A stretch of DNA of 64,000 nt from Paracidovorax oryzae ATCC 19882. GTDB lineage: Bacteria > Pseudomonadota > Gammaproteobacteria > Burkholderiales > Burkholderiaceae_C. The notes beneath the pieces were generated by a model. That model saw only the letters and a program-made list of their open reading frames with translations, searched no databases and was not told the DNA's origin. How positions within the stretch are numbered: the stretch's first letter is position 1; each line of letters starts with the position of its first letter. Positions 35,441 through 45,687 of the stretch are shown here, piece by piece. Both the position numbers and the translations under genes were made by a program. The DNA lies in NCBI RefSeq assembly GCF_000687165.1, contig NZ_JMKU01000022.1, forward strand, positions 22,447-86,446. The letters are read 5' to 3'.

Positions 35441-36448
35441 TCACCTGGCCGCCGCGGCGGGGGTGGACTTGCGGTAGGCCGCGATGATCGCTTCGCCGTC
35501 CGGACCTGCCTTGCGCAGCCATTCGGCCAGCATCACGTCGCCCACCTGGCGCAGGTCCGCGGTGAGCTTGGCCGGCGGCGGCAGGATCTTCATCCCCTTG
35601 TCGGCCAGGGCTTTCTTGTACCACTCGTTCTTGTCGGCGCTCAGCTTCCAGCCGCGTGCCTCGGCCTCCGCGGCGGCCTTGAGCAGCGCGTCCTGCGCGG
35701 GCTTGTCGAGCGCATCGAAGGCCTTGCGCGAGACGATGACGGCGTTCTTCGGCAGCCAGGCCTGCGTGTCGTAGAAATACTTGATGCTCTCGTAGAGCTT
35801 GCTGTCGTAGCCGGTGGAGCCGGAGGTCATCATCGATTCCACGGCGCCGGTGGCCATGGCCTGCGAAAGCTCCGCGGCCTGGATGGTCACCGGTTGCGCG
35901 CCGATGAGCTCCGCGATCTTGGCGGTGGCAGGGCTGTAGGCACGCCACTTGATGCCGCGCAGGTCCGCCACGGAGGTGATTTCCTTCTTGCTGTAGATGC
36001 CCTGCGGCGGCCATGCCACCGTATAGAGCAGGCGCAGCCCCTGCGCGCCGAGCAGGCGCTCCAGCACGGGCTTCTGGGCTTCGTACAGGCGCCGGGATTC
36101 AGCGTACGAGGTGGCGAGGAACGGGATGCCGTCCGCGCCGAAGACCGCGTTCTCGTTCTCGAAGTTGGGCAGAAGGATCTCCCCCGCCGGCGCCTGGCCG
36201 CCCTGGACCGCGCGCTTGATTTCATTGGCCTTGAAGAGCGATGCGTTCGCGTGCACCGTGATGCGCAGCTTGCCCCCGGTCCCGGCTTCCACGTCCTTGG
36301 CGAACTGCACCAGGTTCTCGGTATGGAAGTTGGTGGCCGGATACGCGGCCGCGAGGTCCCAGCGGACCTGCGCGGCCGATGGCGCCGCGGAAAGGACGCC
36401 GGCCAGGGCGAGGGCGAGGGCGAGGAGGGGAAGGGCTCTGCGCTGCAT
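35441..36448 (-). CDS. dctP: TRAP transporter substrate-binding protein (DctP)
   Basis: A 335-residue periplasmic solute receptor with a signal peptide (about residues 1-26, ending SAAPSAAQ). DctP features include the central Arg region LRGIKWRAYSPAT and the MMTSGSTGYDSK segment. Bordetella DctP relatives bind pyroglutamate; with a 5-oxoprolinase gene 2.1 kb away, pyroglutamate is a reasonable guess. The ATG at 36448 has a GGAG ribosome site and gives the signal peptide. It is the first gene of the TRAP operon. Confidence 0.92.
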   Translation of the reverse strand: MQRRALPLLALALALAGVLSAAPSAAQVRWDLAAAYPATNFHTENLVQFAKDVEAGTGGKLRITVHANASLFKANEIKRAVQGGQAPAGEILLPNFENENAVFGADGIPFLATSYAESRRLYEAQKPVLERLLGAQGLRLLYTVAWPPQGIYSKKEITSVADLRGIKWRAYSPATAKIAELIGAQPVTIQAAELSQAMATGAVESMMTSGSTGYDSKLYESIKYFYDTQAWLPKNAVIVSRKAFDALDKPAQDALLKAAAEAEARGWKLSADKNEWYKKALADKGMKILPPPAKLTADLRQVGDVMLAEWLRKAGPDGEAIIAAYRKSTPAAAAR

Positions 36449-36647
36449 AGGTGCTCCGGAAGGAAGGTCATCCAGGAAGGGCTGTGCGGTCCGGCACCGC
36501 GCGAACGCCGACGCAGGCCGCCAGGGCGCATCGAATGTAAGCGGGGTACCGGGGAGGGGCACCCCGGGTGCGACCCCGATGCCCCCAGCTCCGCGCTGGT
36601 GCTATGCATGTCCCGTGCCAGGCGCGCCGCGGGCCGGACATGGGGCA

Positions 36648-38456
36648 TCAGCCGCCGGCCATGATGTCCTGCCAGGCCCGCTCCGCCGCCAGCACGGTGG
36701 CGCATTGCACTGTGTGCGCGAACCGGAATGCATCCCCGTGGATGGTTTCGTCGGGAAACTCGGTGATGAGCGTGACCGGGGCCCCGCGCTGCACCTCGGA
36801 GCGGGTGCAGGCCGTGCCGTGGATGAGCTCGAACGGCAGGGCACCGGCATGGCGCTCGTAGAGAGCGATCTGCGCTGCGTTGAATTCCTCCAGCCCGTGC
36901 ACCTTGCCGAGTTCCGCGGCCACGTGTTCCAGCAGCGCCCCGGCACGCGCCTCCCAACCCGCGTGGTAGCGGAGAATCAGGAAAAAGCCTTTGGGAATGG
37001 TCCAGAGATCGAAGCCGCGGGGCACATAGCCGGTCAGCGGGCGCGTCCACTCGTGGGCAGGGTAGCCGTGCAGGTTGAGGTGCAGTTGCGCGCCCGAGAG
37101 GGCCAGGCCCTGCTCGAGCGCCTGCCGTTCGTACCACGGGGCGCTCTCGCGCCATTCCAGGTCGTCGCCCAGCGCGGTGTAGCGTGCAGCATGGTGCATA
37201 TGGTGGGGATGGTGCGCTCCCAGTTCCCGGTGCAGCGCGTAGCCGTCGGGATTCTTCAGGGGCAGCAGCGCGAAATGCGCTCCCGTCTGAGCCGCCAGCG
37301 CGTGGCCCGCCCGCAGCGCGCCCACCACGCCCGATGTCTCGTTGGCATGCTGTCCGCCGCTCACGAAGACCGGAGCCCGGCTGCCGCGCAGGTAGCGCCC
37401 CCACACGCCGCGTCCCTGGCGCGAGTGCGCGCCGAAAGGCTCGCCGCCCAGTTGCTCCAGTTCCTGCGCGATGCGCGCGGGCGCGGGGCTCCTGTCGAGA
37501 TCCTCGAGGGCCTGCCCGGTGTCCGTGTCCGGCCACGCGGCGGCATCCTGTGCGGCGGTGTCGAAAGGCCGCACCTCCACCCGCACCCGCGGCGGGGCTC
37601 CGGGAGCGCAGGGGCGCACATCCGGCACGAGCTGTCCCGGCTGCAGAAGCCGGCTGCCCTGGGCGCGGCCCGAGTGCCGCTGGAACAGCTCGAGCAGCCC
37701 GAAGTACAGGTCCTCGTGCAGCGCCTCGAAAGTGCTGATGCACTCGTTGGGCACATTCAGCGGGCATTCGTAGCCCGGCAGGTCCACGCGCAGGTCCAGC
37801 CGCTCGAAGTAGGGCTCCTGCCGCGGCCACGGATGGGATTCCACGGCCTGCACGGCACGCCAGAACAGGCACTCGAACTCCGTTGCGTGCGCGGTGTCCA
37901 GGAGATCGCCCGCACCTTCCGAGCGGCCTGCGCGCAGCCAGCCGGTGGCGCAGAGCTGCGGCGTGCCCAGCACATCGGGCCGCACGTGGTTGGGTGCGAA
38001 CACCCGGTGCACATGCGTCGCCCCGCCGGCGAACGCCAGCGTCACTTCGTAGTGGAGATCGCTTCCACCCGCTTCGAATGCCATTTCGCAGCCCGGAACC
38101 AGTGCGGCCAGCGGATAGGCTTCCAGGCGGAAACGCTGTGCGCCTGCATCGGGATGCACTGGATAACGCACCCGGGCGCTCACCGGCCGCTCTCTGCCGC
38201 AGCAGGCGGGCAGTTCTTCGATGAACCAGTGCACGAGCGGCTTGTAGGCGCTGCGCAGCCGTGCCTGCACGCCGGTCTCCGCCAGGCGCTGTTCGGCCGC
38301 GCGCCTGGCGGAGGCGCCTTCGAAGAGCCAGCCTTCCACGAAGCAGCCGCGCCAGCCGGGAGCGGTGAAGCGCTCGACCCATTCATCGAGGGTGCGGGGC
38401 TCGGTGGCATCGAGCAGCAGGAGCGTTCGGGGCGTGTCCGGGTGGGCGGTGTGCAT
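36648..38456 (-). CDS. M14 family zinc carboxypeptidase-like protein
   Basis: A 602-residue protein whose C-terminal half looks like an M14 peptidase: the zinc pair in GQHANETSG, the third His probably in LHLNLHGYP, and a late catalytic-type Glu in LITEFPDE. The N-terminal 300 residues match nothing I know. A His cluster (HHPHHMHH, about residues 415-422) is unusual and may bind metal. No signal peptide, so it appears cytoplasmic. It shares a strand with the TRAP operon but has its own 199-bp gap. Confidence 0.75.
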   Translation of the reverse strand: MHTAHPDTPRTLLLLDATEPRTLDEWVERFTAPGWRGCFVEGWLFEGASARRAAEQRLAETGVQARLRSAYKPLVHWFIEELPACCGRERPVSARVRYPVHPDAGAQRFRLEAYPLAALVPGCEMAFEAGGSDLHYEVTLAFAGGATHVHRVFAPNHVRPDVLGTPQLCATGWLRAGRSEGAGDLLDTAHATEFECLFWRAVQAVESHPWPRQEPYFERLDLRVDLPGYECPLNVPNECISTFEALHEDLYFGLLELFQRHSGRAQGSRLLQPGQLVPDVRPCAPGAPPRVRVEVRPFDTAAQDAAAWPDTDTGQALEDLDRSPAPARIAQELEQLGGEPFGAHSRQGRGVWGRYLRGSRAPVFVSGGQHANETSGVVGALRAGHALAAQTGAHFALLPLKNPDGYALHRELGAHHPHHMHHAARYTALGDDLEWRESAPWYERQALEQGLALSGAQLHLNLHGYPAHEWTRPLTGYVPRGFDLWTIPKGFFLILRYHAGWEARAGALLEHVAAELGKVHGLEEFNAAQIALYERHAGALPFELIHGTACTRSEVQRGAPVTLITEFPDETIHGDAFRFAHTVQCATVLAAERAWQDIMAGG

Positions 38457-38584
38457 GGGAGGGGCGAAGATTCGGTGGCTGGCTGGACGGTGGCCGATGC
38501 GGGTCACCCCTACATTATGGGAACCGGCGGACAGGCGCGCATGCGCGTCAGCCCGCAGAACGCAATTCCGGAAGAGGACGCGAC

Positions 38585-41500
38585 ATGGCAGTAAACAGCT
38601 GGCAGTTCTGGGTGGACCGCGGTGGCACTTTCACCGATATCGTCGGGCGGGGGCCGGACGGTTCGCTGGCCACGCACAAGCTGCTGTCGGAAAACCCGGA
38701 GCACTACCGCGATGCGGCCGTGGCTGGCATTCGCCATCTGCTCGGGTTGCCGGCCGGCGCGCCGGTCACGCGCGACCGGGTGGAGTGCGTGAAGATGGGC
38801 ACGACGGTGGCGACCAACGCGCTGCTGGAGCGCAAGGGCGAGCCCACGCTGCTGGTGACCACGCGCGGCTTCCGCGACGCGCTGCGTATCGCCTACCAGC
38901 ACCGGCCGCGCCTCTTCGACCGGCACATCGTGCTGCCCGAGCTGCTCTACGACCGCGTCATCGAGGCCCAGGAACGCGTCGGTGCCCACGGCGAGGTCGA
39001 GCAGCCGCTGGACGAGGCGCACCTGCGCGAGCGCCTCTGGGCGGCGTACGACGCGGGACTGCGCAGCGTGGCCATCGTGTTCATGCACGGATGGCGCTTC
39101 ACCGCCCACGAGGCTGCCGCGGCACGGCTCGCGCGCGAGGCCGGCTTCACGCAGGTGAGTACCTCGCATGCCACCAGCCCGCTGATGAAATTCGTCAGCC
39201 GCGGCGACACCACGGTGGTGGACGCCTACCTTTCGCCCATCCTCCGGCGCTATGTGGAGCAGGTCGCGGCCGAGATGCCGGGCGTGCCCCTTTATTTCAT
39301 GCAGTCGTCCGGCGGGCTTGCCGATGCGCGCCGCTTCCAGGGCAAGGACGCGATCCTTTCCGGCCCGGCGGGCGGCATCGTGGGCATGGCACGCACCGCC
39401 GTGGCGGCCGGCTTCGACCGGGTGATCGGGTTCGACATGGGCGGCACCTCCACCGACGTGAGCCATTTCGCGGGCGAGTTCGAGCGGGAGTTCGAGACGC
39501 AGGTGGCCGGCGTGCGCATGCGTGCACCCATGATGGGCATCCATACCGTGGCCTCGGGAGGTGGCTCATTGCTGGACTACGATGGCGCGCGCTTCCGCGT
39601 GGGCCCCGAGAGCGCCGGCGCGCATCCGGGCCCGGCCTGCTACCGGCGCGGCGGCCCGCTGGCAGTGACCGATGCCAACGTCATGGTGGGCAAGATCCAG
39701 CCCGCGCACTTTCCCCAGGTGTTCGGTCCGTCCGGCGACATGGCGCTCGACGCGGACGTGGTGCGTGAGCGCTTCGGCGAATGGGCCGCCCGCACGGGCC
39801 GGCCACCCGAGGACGTGGCGCACGGCTTCATCCGGATCGCGGTGCAGCAGATGGCCAACGCCATCAAGAAGATCTCGGTCGCGCGCGGCTACGACATCAC
39901 CGCGTACACGCTGCAGTGCTTCGGCGGGGCGGGCGGACAGCATGCGTGCCTGGTGGCCGACGCGCTGGGCATGCAGCGCGTCTTCGTGCATCCGCTGGCC
40001 GGCGTGCTGTCGGCCTATGGCATGGGTCTGGCAGACCAGAGCGTGATCCGCGAGCAGGCGCTGGAAGTGCCGCTGGATCCGCAGGAGTGGCCGTCAGTGG
40101 AAGCAGCCCTGGCGTTGCTGGCCGCCCGCGCGCAGGAGGAACTGCACGCCCAGGGGCCGGGCGTGCAGGCGGGTGCGCCCTGCATGCTGCGCAGGATGCA
40201 CGTGCGCTATGCCGGGTCGGACACCGCCCTGGCCGTTCCCTTCGGCAGTCCGGCGGAGGTGCGGGCCGCGTTCGAGGCCTCCTACCGGCAGCGTTTCGCC
40301 TTCCTCATGGCGGGCCGGGCAATGGTGGTGGAGGCCGTGTCGGTGGAAGCCGTCGCACCCGGCGAAGCGCCGGCCGAGAGCCTGCACCCGCTCCATCCGC
40401 CGCGCGAGGTGCCGCGCCGCAGCACGGTGCGCGTCTATACCGAAGGCACCGACGGCGGTGCGCGCTGGCACGAGGCGGCTCTGGTCGTGCGCGACGACAT
40501 GCGCCCGGGCGACGTGCTGCAGGGCCCGGCCATCATCGCGGAGCGCACCTCCACCACCGTGGTGGAGCCGGGCTGGGAGGTCCGCCTCACCGCGCAGGAC
40601 CATCTCGTACTGGAGCGCCGCGTGGCCCGCGCGGAGCGCCATGCGGCGGGCACCACGGTGGACCCGGTGCTGCTGGAGGTCTTCAACAACCTGTTCATGA
40701 ACATTGCCGAGCAGATGGGGCTGCAACTGCAGAACACTGCCCATTCGGTCAACATCAAGGAGCGCCTGGACTTCTCCTGCGCACTGTTCGATGCCGAAGG
40801 CCATCTCATCGCCAACGCGCCCCACATGCCCGTGCACCTGGGCAGCATGGGCGAAAGCATCCGTACGGTGATCGCGCGCAACGCCGGCCGCATGCGGCCC
40901 GGCGACGTGTACGTGCTGAACGACCCCTACCACGGCGGCACGCACCTGCCGGACATCACCGTGATCACGCCCGTGTACCTGGAGGAGGGTGCGAAGGCGG
41001 AGGCCGCCCGCCCCTCTTTCTACGTGGGCAGCCGGGGCCACCACGCCGACGTGGGCGGTGCCACGCCGGGGTCGATGCCGCCTTTTTCCGCGCGCATCGA
41101 GGAAGAGGGCGTGCAGATCGACAATGTCCTGCTGGTGGAGGGCGGCGTGCTGCGCGAGGCCGGGATGCTCGCCCTGTTGTCCGGCGGCGAATACCCCGCC
41201 CGCAACCCGCAGCAGAACCTCGCCGACCTGAAGGCGCAGATCGCCGCCAACGAAAAGGGCGCGCAGGAACTGCGCAGGATGGTCGCGCAGTTCGACTTGC
41301 CCGTCGTGCAGGCCTATATGGGCCATGTGCAGGACAACGCGGAGGAATCGGTGCGGCGGGCCATCGGGCGGCTGGCCGCGCGCGTTCCCGAGGGCGCCTA
41401 CGCGCTGGCACTCGACAACGGCGCCTGCATACAGGTCGCGGTGCGCATCGATGCCGCGCAGCGCAGTGCGGTGATCGACTTCACCGGCACTTCGCCGCAG

Positions 41501-42247
41501 CAGCCGAACAACTTCAACGCGCCTACCGCGGTGTGCATGGCGGCGGTGCTGTACGTCTTCCGCTGCCTGGTGGACGACGATATTCCCTTGAACGCGGGCT
41601 GCCTCAAGCCGTTGCAGGTCATCATCCCGCCGGGCTCCATGCTGAACCCGCTGCCCCCGGCAGCGGTGGTCGCCGGCAATGTGGAGACCTCCACCTGCAT
41701 CACCAATGCCTTGTTGGGCGCCCTGGGCGTATCGGCGGGCAGCCAGTGCACCATGAATAACTTCACCTTCGGCAACGAGCGTTTCCAATACTACGAAACC
41801 GTTGCCGGCGGCAGCGGTGCGGGTGGGCTTTTCGATGCTGCGGGTGCGTTGGCAGGGGGCTTCCACGGAACCAGCGTGGTGCAGACCCACATGACCAATT
41901 CGCGGCTCACCGATCCGGAAGTGCTGGAATTCCGCTTTCCCGTGCGGCTGGAGAGCTTCGCGTTGCGGCCCGGCTCGGGTGGCGCCGGACGCTGGCGCGG
42001 CGGCGACGGCGGAGTGCGCCGCATCCGCTTCCTGGAGCCGATGACGGCAAGCATCCTTTCCAACGGACGGAAGGCCGGGGCCTTCGGCATGGCTGGCGGT
42101 GCGGCCGGCATGCCAGGCATGAACAGGGTCGTGCGGGCGGACGGCAGCGCGGAGGCGCTGGGCCATATCGGCCAGGCGGAAATGCGCGCGGGCGACGTGT
42201 TCGAGATCCACACGCCTGGTGGCGGCGGGTTCGGCAGCGCCTCCTGA
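38585..42247 (+). CDS. 5-oxoprolinase (ATP-hydrolysing), HyuA-HyuB fusion
   Basis: A 1220-residue enzyme that opens 5-oxoproline to glutamate at the cost of ATP. Residues about 1-690 are the HyuA half ([13 protein letters not shown] at the N terminus; [14 protein letters not shown] as the phosphate-binding loop) and about 690-1210 are the HyuB half ([42 protein letters not shown] at the end). The fused form is like eukaryotic OPLAH; many bacteria keep two genes. Hydantoinase activity is the alternative. A GAAGAGGA ribosome site precedes the ATG. Confidence 0.93.
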   Translation: MAVNSWQFWVDRGGTFTDIVGRGPDGSLATHKLLSENPEHYRDAAVAGIRHLLGLPAGAPVTRDRVECVKMGTTVATNALLERKGEPTLLVTTRGFRDALRIAYQHRPRLFDRHIVLPELLYDRVIEAQERVGAHGEVEQPLDEAHLRERLWAAYDAGLRSVAIVFMHGWRFTAHEAAAARLAREAGFTQVSTSHATSPLMKFVSRGDTTVVDAYLSPILRRYVEQVAAEMPGVPLYFMQSSGGLADARRFQGKDAILSGPAGGIVGMARTAVAAGFDRVIGFDMGGTSTDVSHFAGEFEREFETQVAGVRMRAPMMGIHTVASGGGSLLDYDGARFRVGPESAGAHPGPACYRRGGPLAVTDANVMVGKIQPAHFPQVFGPSGDMALDADVVRERFGEWAARTGRPPEDVAHGFIRIAVQQMANAIKKISVARGYDITAYTLQCFGGAGGQHACLVADALGMQRVFVHPLAGVLSAYGMGLADQSVIREQALEVPLDPQEWPSVEAALALLAARAQEELHAQGPGVQAGAPCMLRRMHVRYAGSDTALAVPFGSPAEVRAAFEASYRQRFAFLMAGRAMVVEAVSVEAVAPGEAPAESLHPLHPPREVPRRSTVRVYTEGTDGGARWHEAALVVRDDMRPGDVLQGPAIIAERTSTTVVEPGWEVRLTAQDHLVLERRVARAERHAAGTTVDPVLLEVFNNLFMNIAEQMGLQLQNTAHSVNIKERLDFSCALFDAEGHLIANAPHMPVHLGSMGESIRTVIARNAGRMRPGDVYVLNDPYHGGTHLPDITVITPVYLEEGAKAEAARPSFYVGSRGHHADVGGATPGSMPPFSARIEEEGVQIDNVLLVEGGVLREAGMLALLSGGEYPARNPQQNLADLKAQIAANEKGAQELRRMVAQFDLPVVQAYMGHVQDNAEESVRRAIGRLAARVPEGAYALALDNGACIQVAVRIDAAQRSAVIDFTGTSPQQPNNFNAPTAVCMAAVLYVFRCLVDDDIPLNAGCLKPLQVIIPPGSMLNPLPPAAVVAGNVETSTCITNALLGALGVSAGSQCTMNNFTFGNERFQYYETVAGGSGAGGLFDAAGALAGGFHGTSVVQTHMTNSRLTDPEVLEFRFPVRLESFALRPGSGGAGRWRGGDGGVRRIRFLEPMTASILSNGRKAGAFGMAGGAAGMPGMNRVVRADGSAEALGHIGQAEMRAGDVFEIHTPGGGGFGSAS

Positions 42248-42296
42248 TGGCGGCCGGGGCGTGAGCGGCCCTGCGCGGGGTCGCCGCCCGGGGCCG

Positions 42297-42671
42297 TCAG
42301 GAATCGCGCTGCGAGGTGGTGGCGTCCGTCCGGCGGCTGAGGCTGGGCGGCACGTCCCGGCCCGCGCGCCGGGCGCGGAACAGTGCGGCGCGCATGAGGA
42401 AGATGTTGGTCACCGGCACCGTGACCGCGACGAACAGCGCGATCAGCAGCGGATGCAGCGCCAGCCCATGGCCCGCGATCGAAAAATACAGCAGCGTGCC
42501 GTGCATGATGCACCAGCAGCCCATGGTGGCGATGATCGAAGGCGCATGCACGCGCTCGAAGTAGGTCTTGAGCCGCAGCAGGCTGAGCGAGCCCAGCATC
42601 GCGATGGCGGCGCCGAAGAGCACGAGCACGGCCACGGCGATTTCGGCCCAGAGCGGGATCGCCTGCATCAT
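42297..42671 (-). CDS. phaG: Na+(K+)/H+ antiporter subunit G
   Basis: A 124-residue three-helix membrane protein of the MnhG/MrpG/PhaG family (GSLSLLRLKTYFERVHAPS). It is the last gene of the Mrp-type antiporter operon and overlaps the phaF stop. The C-terminal tail is polar and Arg-rich. Confidence 0.92.
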   Translation of the reverse strand: MMQAIPLWAEIAVAVLVLFGAAIAMLGSLSLLRLKTYFERVHAPSIIATMGCWCIMHGTLLYFSIAGHGLALHPLLIALFVAVTVPVTNIFLMRAALFRARRAGRDVPPSLSRRTDATTSQRDS

Positions 42672-42958
42672 TCGATCACCTCGCCGCGCAGCAGGAACTT
42701 CGCCATGGCCGTGGAACTGGCAAACCCCAGCAGGGCGATGAGCAGCGCCGCCTCGAAATAGTGGGTGCTGCCGTAGTAGATGCCCAGCACCAGCATCGCC
42801 AGCATGCCGCTCTGGTACATGCAGTCCAGTGCCAGCACCCGGTCCTGCGCCGAGGGGCCCTTGAGGATGCGCACGAGCGCGAAGACGATGGCCAGCGCGA
42901 GCATGGCCAGCGCGACGGGCAGGGCCCAGGAGAGCACGGGGCTGGTGGTCATCGTCAT
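42668..42958 (-). CDS. phaF: K+/H+ (Na+/H+) antiporter subunit F
   Basis: A 96-residue three-helix membrane protein of the MnhF/MrpF/PhaF family; GPSAQDRVLALDCMYQSGML is the conserved loop. It overlaps phaE upstream and phaG downstream by four bases each. It has no long frame of its own, being embedded in a larger open frame, but the family match fixes it. Confidence 0.9.
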   Translation of the reverse strand: MTMTTSPVLSWALPVALAMLALAIVFALVRILKGPSAQDRVLALDCMYQSGMLAMLVLGIYYGSTHYFEAALLIALLGFASSTAMAKFLLRGEVIE

Positions 42959-43449
42959 GATTCGAAGATCTCCATCAGGGGGCGTTCGTAGCGCTGCTTG
43001 ATGTGGCCGATCACGGCCTCGTGGCTGTCGAGCTCCAGCACGTGCAGCATCAGCACGGAGCGGTCCAGCGACAGTTCGGCCCACGAGGTGCCGGGCGTGA
43101 TGCAGACGATCACCGCCAGCACGGCCAGGCCGTTCGCATCGCGCAGGTCCAGCGGGATCTGCACGAAGCCCGGCGGATGCCTGCGCTGCGACTTGAACAG
43201 GAGGAAGCGCACCACGTTCAGGTTGGACAGCGAGGTGTCCACCACCACCGACAGCGCGAGGCGCAGGATCGCACCCGGACGGCGCACGCGCACCGGCACC
43301 GGCCGCAGGCCGCGCGTGAGCAGCGGGATCGCCACGCCGACGATGGCCGCAAGGATCAGCTGTCCCGCGCTCACCGAGTGGTTGAGCAGCAGCCACATGC
43401 CGGCCAGCGCGACGGACAGCAGCGGGGCGGGAAAGAAGCGCTTCATCAT
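42955..43449 (-). CDS. phaE: Na+/H+ antiporter subunit E
   Basis: A 164-residue protein of the MnhE/MrpE/PhaE family: two N-terminal helices, then a cytoplasmic domain with ITPGTSWAELSLDRSVLMLH. The start (ATGATG) overlaps the phaD stop. It is probably an assembly or accessory subunit of the antiporter. Confidence 0.9.
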   Translation of the reverse strand: MMKRFFPAPLLSVALAGMWLLLNHSVSAGQLILAAIVGVAIPLLTRGLRPVPVRVRRPGAILRLALSVVVDTSLSNLNVVRFLLFKSQRRHPPGFVQIPLDLRDANGLAVLAVIVCITPGTSWAELSLDRSVLMLHVLELDSHEAVIGHIKQRYERPLMEIFES

Positions 43450-45257
43450 GGCGTGGCCTTGGTTTCGACCAGGGGCGCCGCCGCGGCGTCGGCCACCGGC
43501 GGGCCCGCGAGCACAGGCGCGGGAGGCATCCTCCGTACGGTGGCGCCCGTGCCTTCGGGCGTGGCGGGTCCCGGCTTCGGCCGGGCCGACATCACCGCAT
43601 CGATGTAGCCGCCGGGCGCATGCAGCGCGTTCGCCGTGGCCTGCGTGAAGTCCATGACCCGGCCCGCCTGCAGCGTCAGGCCCACGCAGCAGGCCAGCAT
43701 CAGGGCGATGGGAATGCCTTCGAGCACGCGCAGTTGCGGGGCCGGGCGGTCGTGCGTGGTCCAGAAATGCCGCATGCCCGTGCGGGTGAGTGCGAGCAGT
43801 GCCATGAGCCCCGTGGCGATCAGCATGCCGAACAGCAACCAGCCGAGCGACGAGGCCCGCACGCCGGCCGACGCGCCGAGCCCCAGGGGATTGAGCAGTG
43901 CCGTGAGCATCGCGAACTTGCCGACGAAGCCCGACAGCGGCGGCAGGCCTGCGATTACCAGCGTGCACACGAGGAAGGACAGGCCCAGGAAGGCTGCCGC
44001 CGCCGGGATGACGCGGCCGACCAGCACCATCTCCTGTTCGTCCAGGTTCAGGCGCTGGGCGGGCACCAGCTCGGGTGTGAGGAACGGGGCATCGTCGTCC
44101 AGCTCGTGGGGCGCGAGCGTGGCACCGTCGTTGCGCCAGCGGTCGATCAGGTCGGTGAGCAGGAAGAGAGCGCTGATGGCCAGCGTGGAGCTGGGCAGGT
44201 AGAAGAGCAGGCCCGCCGTGAGCAGGTTCTGCCCGAAACCCGCGGCCGCCAGCAGCGTGCCCGATGACAGGATGGCCGCATAGCCGGCCAGCACGCCGAC
44301 GCGCTGCGATCCCAGCATGCCGATCGCGCCGAACGCCATGGTCACGAGGCCGCCGCCGATCAGCCACAGGCTGCCGAACATCGCGGATGGGCCGGCCTCG
44401 GCGCCGAACATCAGCGTCCACAGCCGCAGGATGGTGTACACACCCACCTTCGTCATCAGCGCGAACAGCGCCCCGGCAGGTGCGCTGGCTGCGCTGTAGG
44501 CCGGCGCGAGCCAGAAGTTCAGCGGCCACACCGCCGCCTTGATGAGGAAGGCCGTGGCCAGGATGCCGGCGGCCGCGTGCAGCAGGCCCCGGTCGGCATC
44601 GGCCACGTACGGGATGGTCTGCGCGAGGTCTGCCATGTTCAGCGTGCCCGTGATGCCATAGAGCATCGACACGCCGATCAGGAAGAGCGACGAGGCCGCG
44701 AGGTTGATGGCGATGTAGTGCAGCCCGGCCTGCACCCGCGTGCGCCCCGAGCCGTGCAGCAGCAGTCCGTACGACGCCGCCAGCATGATCTCGAAGAACA
44801 CGAACAGGTTGAAGAGGTCCGCCGTGAGGAAGGCGCCCGCCAGCCCCATCAGCTGGAACTGGAACAGCGGATGGAAATGCACGCCCGCACGGTGCCAGCG
44901 CGCCGCGGCAAAAACGATGGAACACAGAGCGACGAAGCTCGTGAGCACGAGCATGAGCGCCGACAGCCGGTCCAGCGCGAGCACGATGCCGAAGGGCGCG
45001 GGCCAGTTGCCCGGCAGGTACACGCCCATCGTGACAGGCTTGCCCCCCAAATGGGTCCAGAACAGCAACGCCAGCGCGATGCACAGGCCGGCCAGCGTGG
45101 ACAGCAGGTTCATGCCCAGCTTGAGCCGCTGGCGCTCCTCGCGCAACAGCAGCATCAGCGCCGCCGTCAGCAGCGGCAGCATGATGGGCGCGAGCATCAG
45201 GTGCGGCATGGCGGCCGACATCCAGTGCGAGAACTGTGCCTGCATGGCCGCGTTCAC
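43446..45257 (-). CDS. phaD: Na+/H+ antiporter subunit D
   Basis: A 603-residue, about fourteen-helix proton-translocating subunit related to complex I NuoM/N. Conserved features include FFEIMLAASYGL with the key Glu and ATAFLIKAAVWPLNFWLAPAY with the key Lys. A polar C-terminal tail of about 70 residues extends it past typical MrpD. It is separated from phaC by 64 bp. Confidence 0.94.
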   Translation of the reverse strand: MNAAMQAQFSHWMSAAMPHLMLAPIMLPLLTAALMLLLREERQRLKLGMNLLSTLAGLCIALALLFWTHLGGKPVTMGVYLPGNWPAPFGIVLALDRLSALMLVLTSFVALCSIVFAAARWHRAGVHFHPLFQFQLMGLAGAFLTADLFNLFVFFEIMLAASYGLLLHGSGRTRVQAGLHYIAINLAASSLFLIGVSMLYGITGTLNMADLAQTIPYVADADRGLLHAAAGILATAFLIKAAVWPLNFWLAPAYSAASAPAGALFALMTKVGVYTILRLWTLMFGAEAGPSAMFGSLWLIGGGLVTMAFGAIGMLGSQRVGVLAGYAAILSSGTLLAAAGFGQNLLTAGLLFYLPSSTLAISALFLLTDLIDRWRNDGATLAPHELDDDAPFLTPELVPAQRLNLDEQEMVLVGRVIPAAAAFLGLSFLVCTLVIAGLPPLSGFVGKFAMLTALLNPLGLGASAGVRASSLGWLLFGMLIATGLMALLALTRTGMRHFWTTHDRPAPQLRVLEGIPIALMLACCVGLTLQAGRVMDFTQATANALHAPGGYIDAVMSARPKPGPATPEGTGATVRRMPPAPVLAGPPVADAAAAPLVETKATP

Positions 45258-45321
45258 AGGCAGCTCCCGTCCGCAGCGCGGCGGTGTTCCATGCGGCGAT
45301 GGGTGGAGAGGGTCGTGCAGG

Positions 45322-45687
45322 TCATGGCATCTCCTGCACGTCGCGCGAGTTCGATCCGTCCACGTGGTCGGTGCCCGACATGCCTCGCGAGGCGAGCAGC
45401 ACCACCAGGAACAGCGCCGTCATGGCGAAGCCGATCACGATGGCCGTCAGCACCAGCGCCTGCGGCATCGGGTCGGCATAGTGCAGCAGGTCCTTCGGCA
45501 CGCCGTCCACCAGCACCGGCTCCTTGCCCACGGCCAGGCCCAGGCGGCCCATGCTGAAGATGAACAGGTTCACGGCATACGACAGCAGTGCCAGCCCCAT
45601 GATGACCTGGTAGGTGCGGGGGCGCAGCACCAGCCACACGCCCGATCCGGTCAGCACGCCGATCGCGACGGCCAGAACGATTTCCAT
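45322..45687 (-). CDS. phaC: Na+/H+ antiporter subunit C
   Basis: A 121-residue three-helix membrane protein related to NuoK (GSGVWLVLRPRTYQVIMGL; QALVLTAIVIGFAMTAL). The start overlaps the phaAB stop (ATGA). Here phaC means the antiporter subunit, not polyhydroxyalkanoate synthase. Confidence 0.92.
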   Translation of the reverse strand: MEIVLAVAIGVLTGSGVWLVLRPRTYQVIMGLALLSYAVNLFIFSMGRLGLAVGKEPVLVDGVPKDLLHYADPMPQALVLTAIVIGFAMTALFLVVLLASRGMSGTDHVDGSNSRDVQEMP

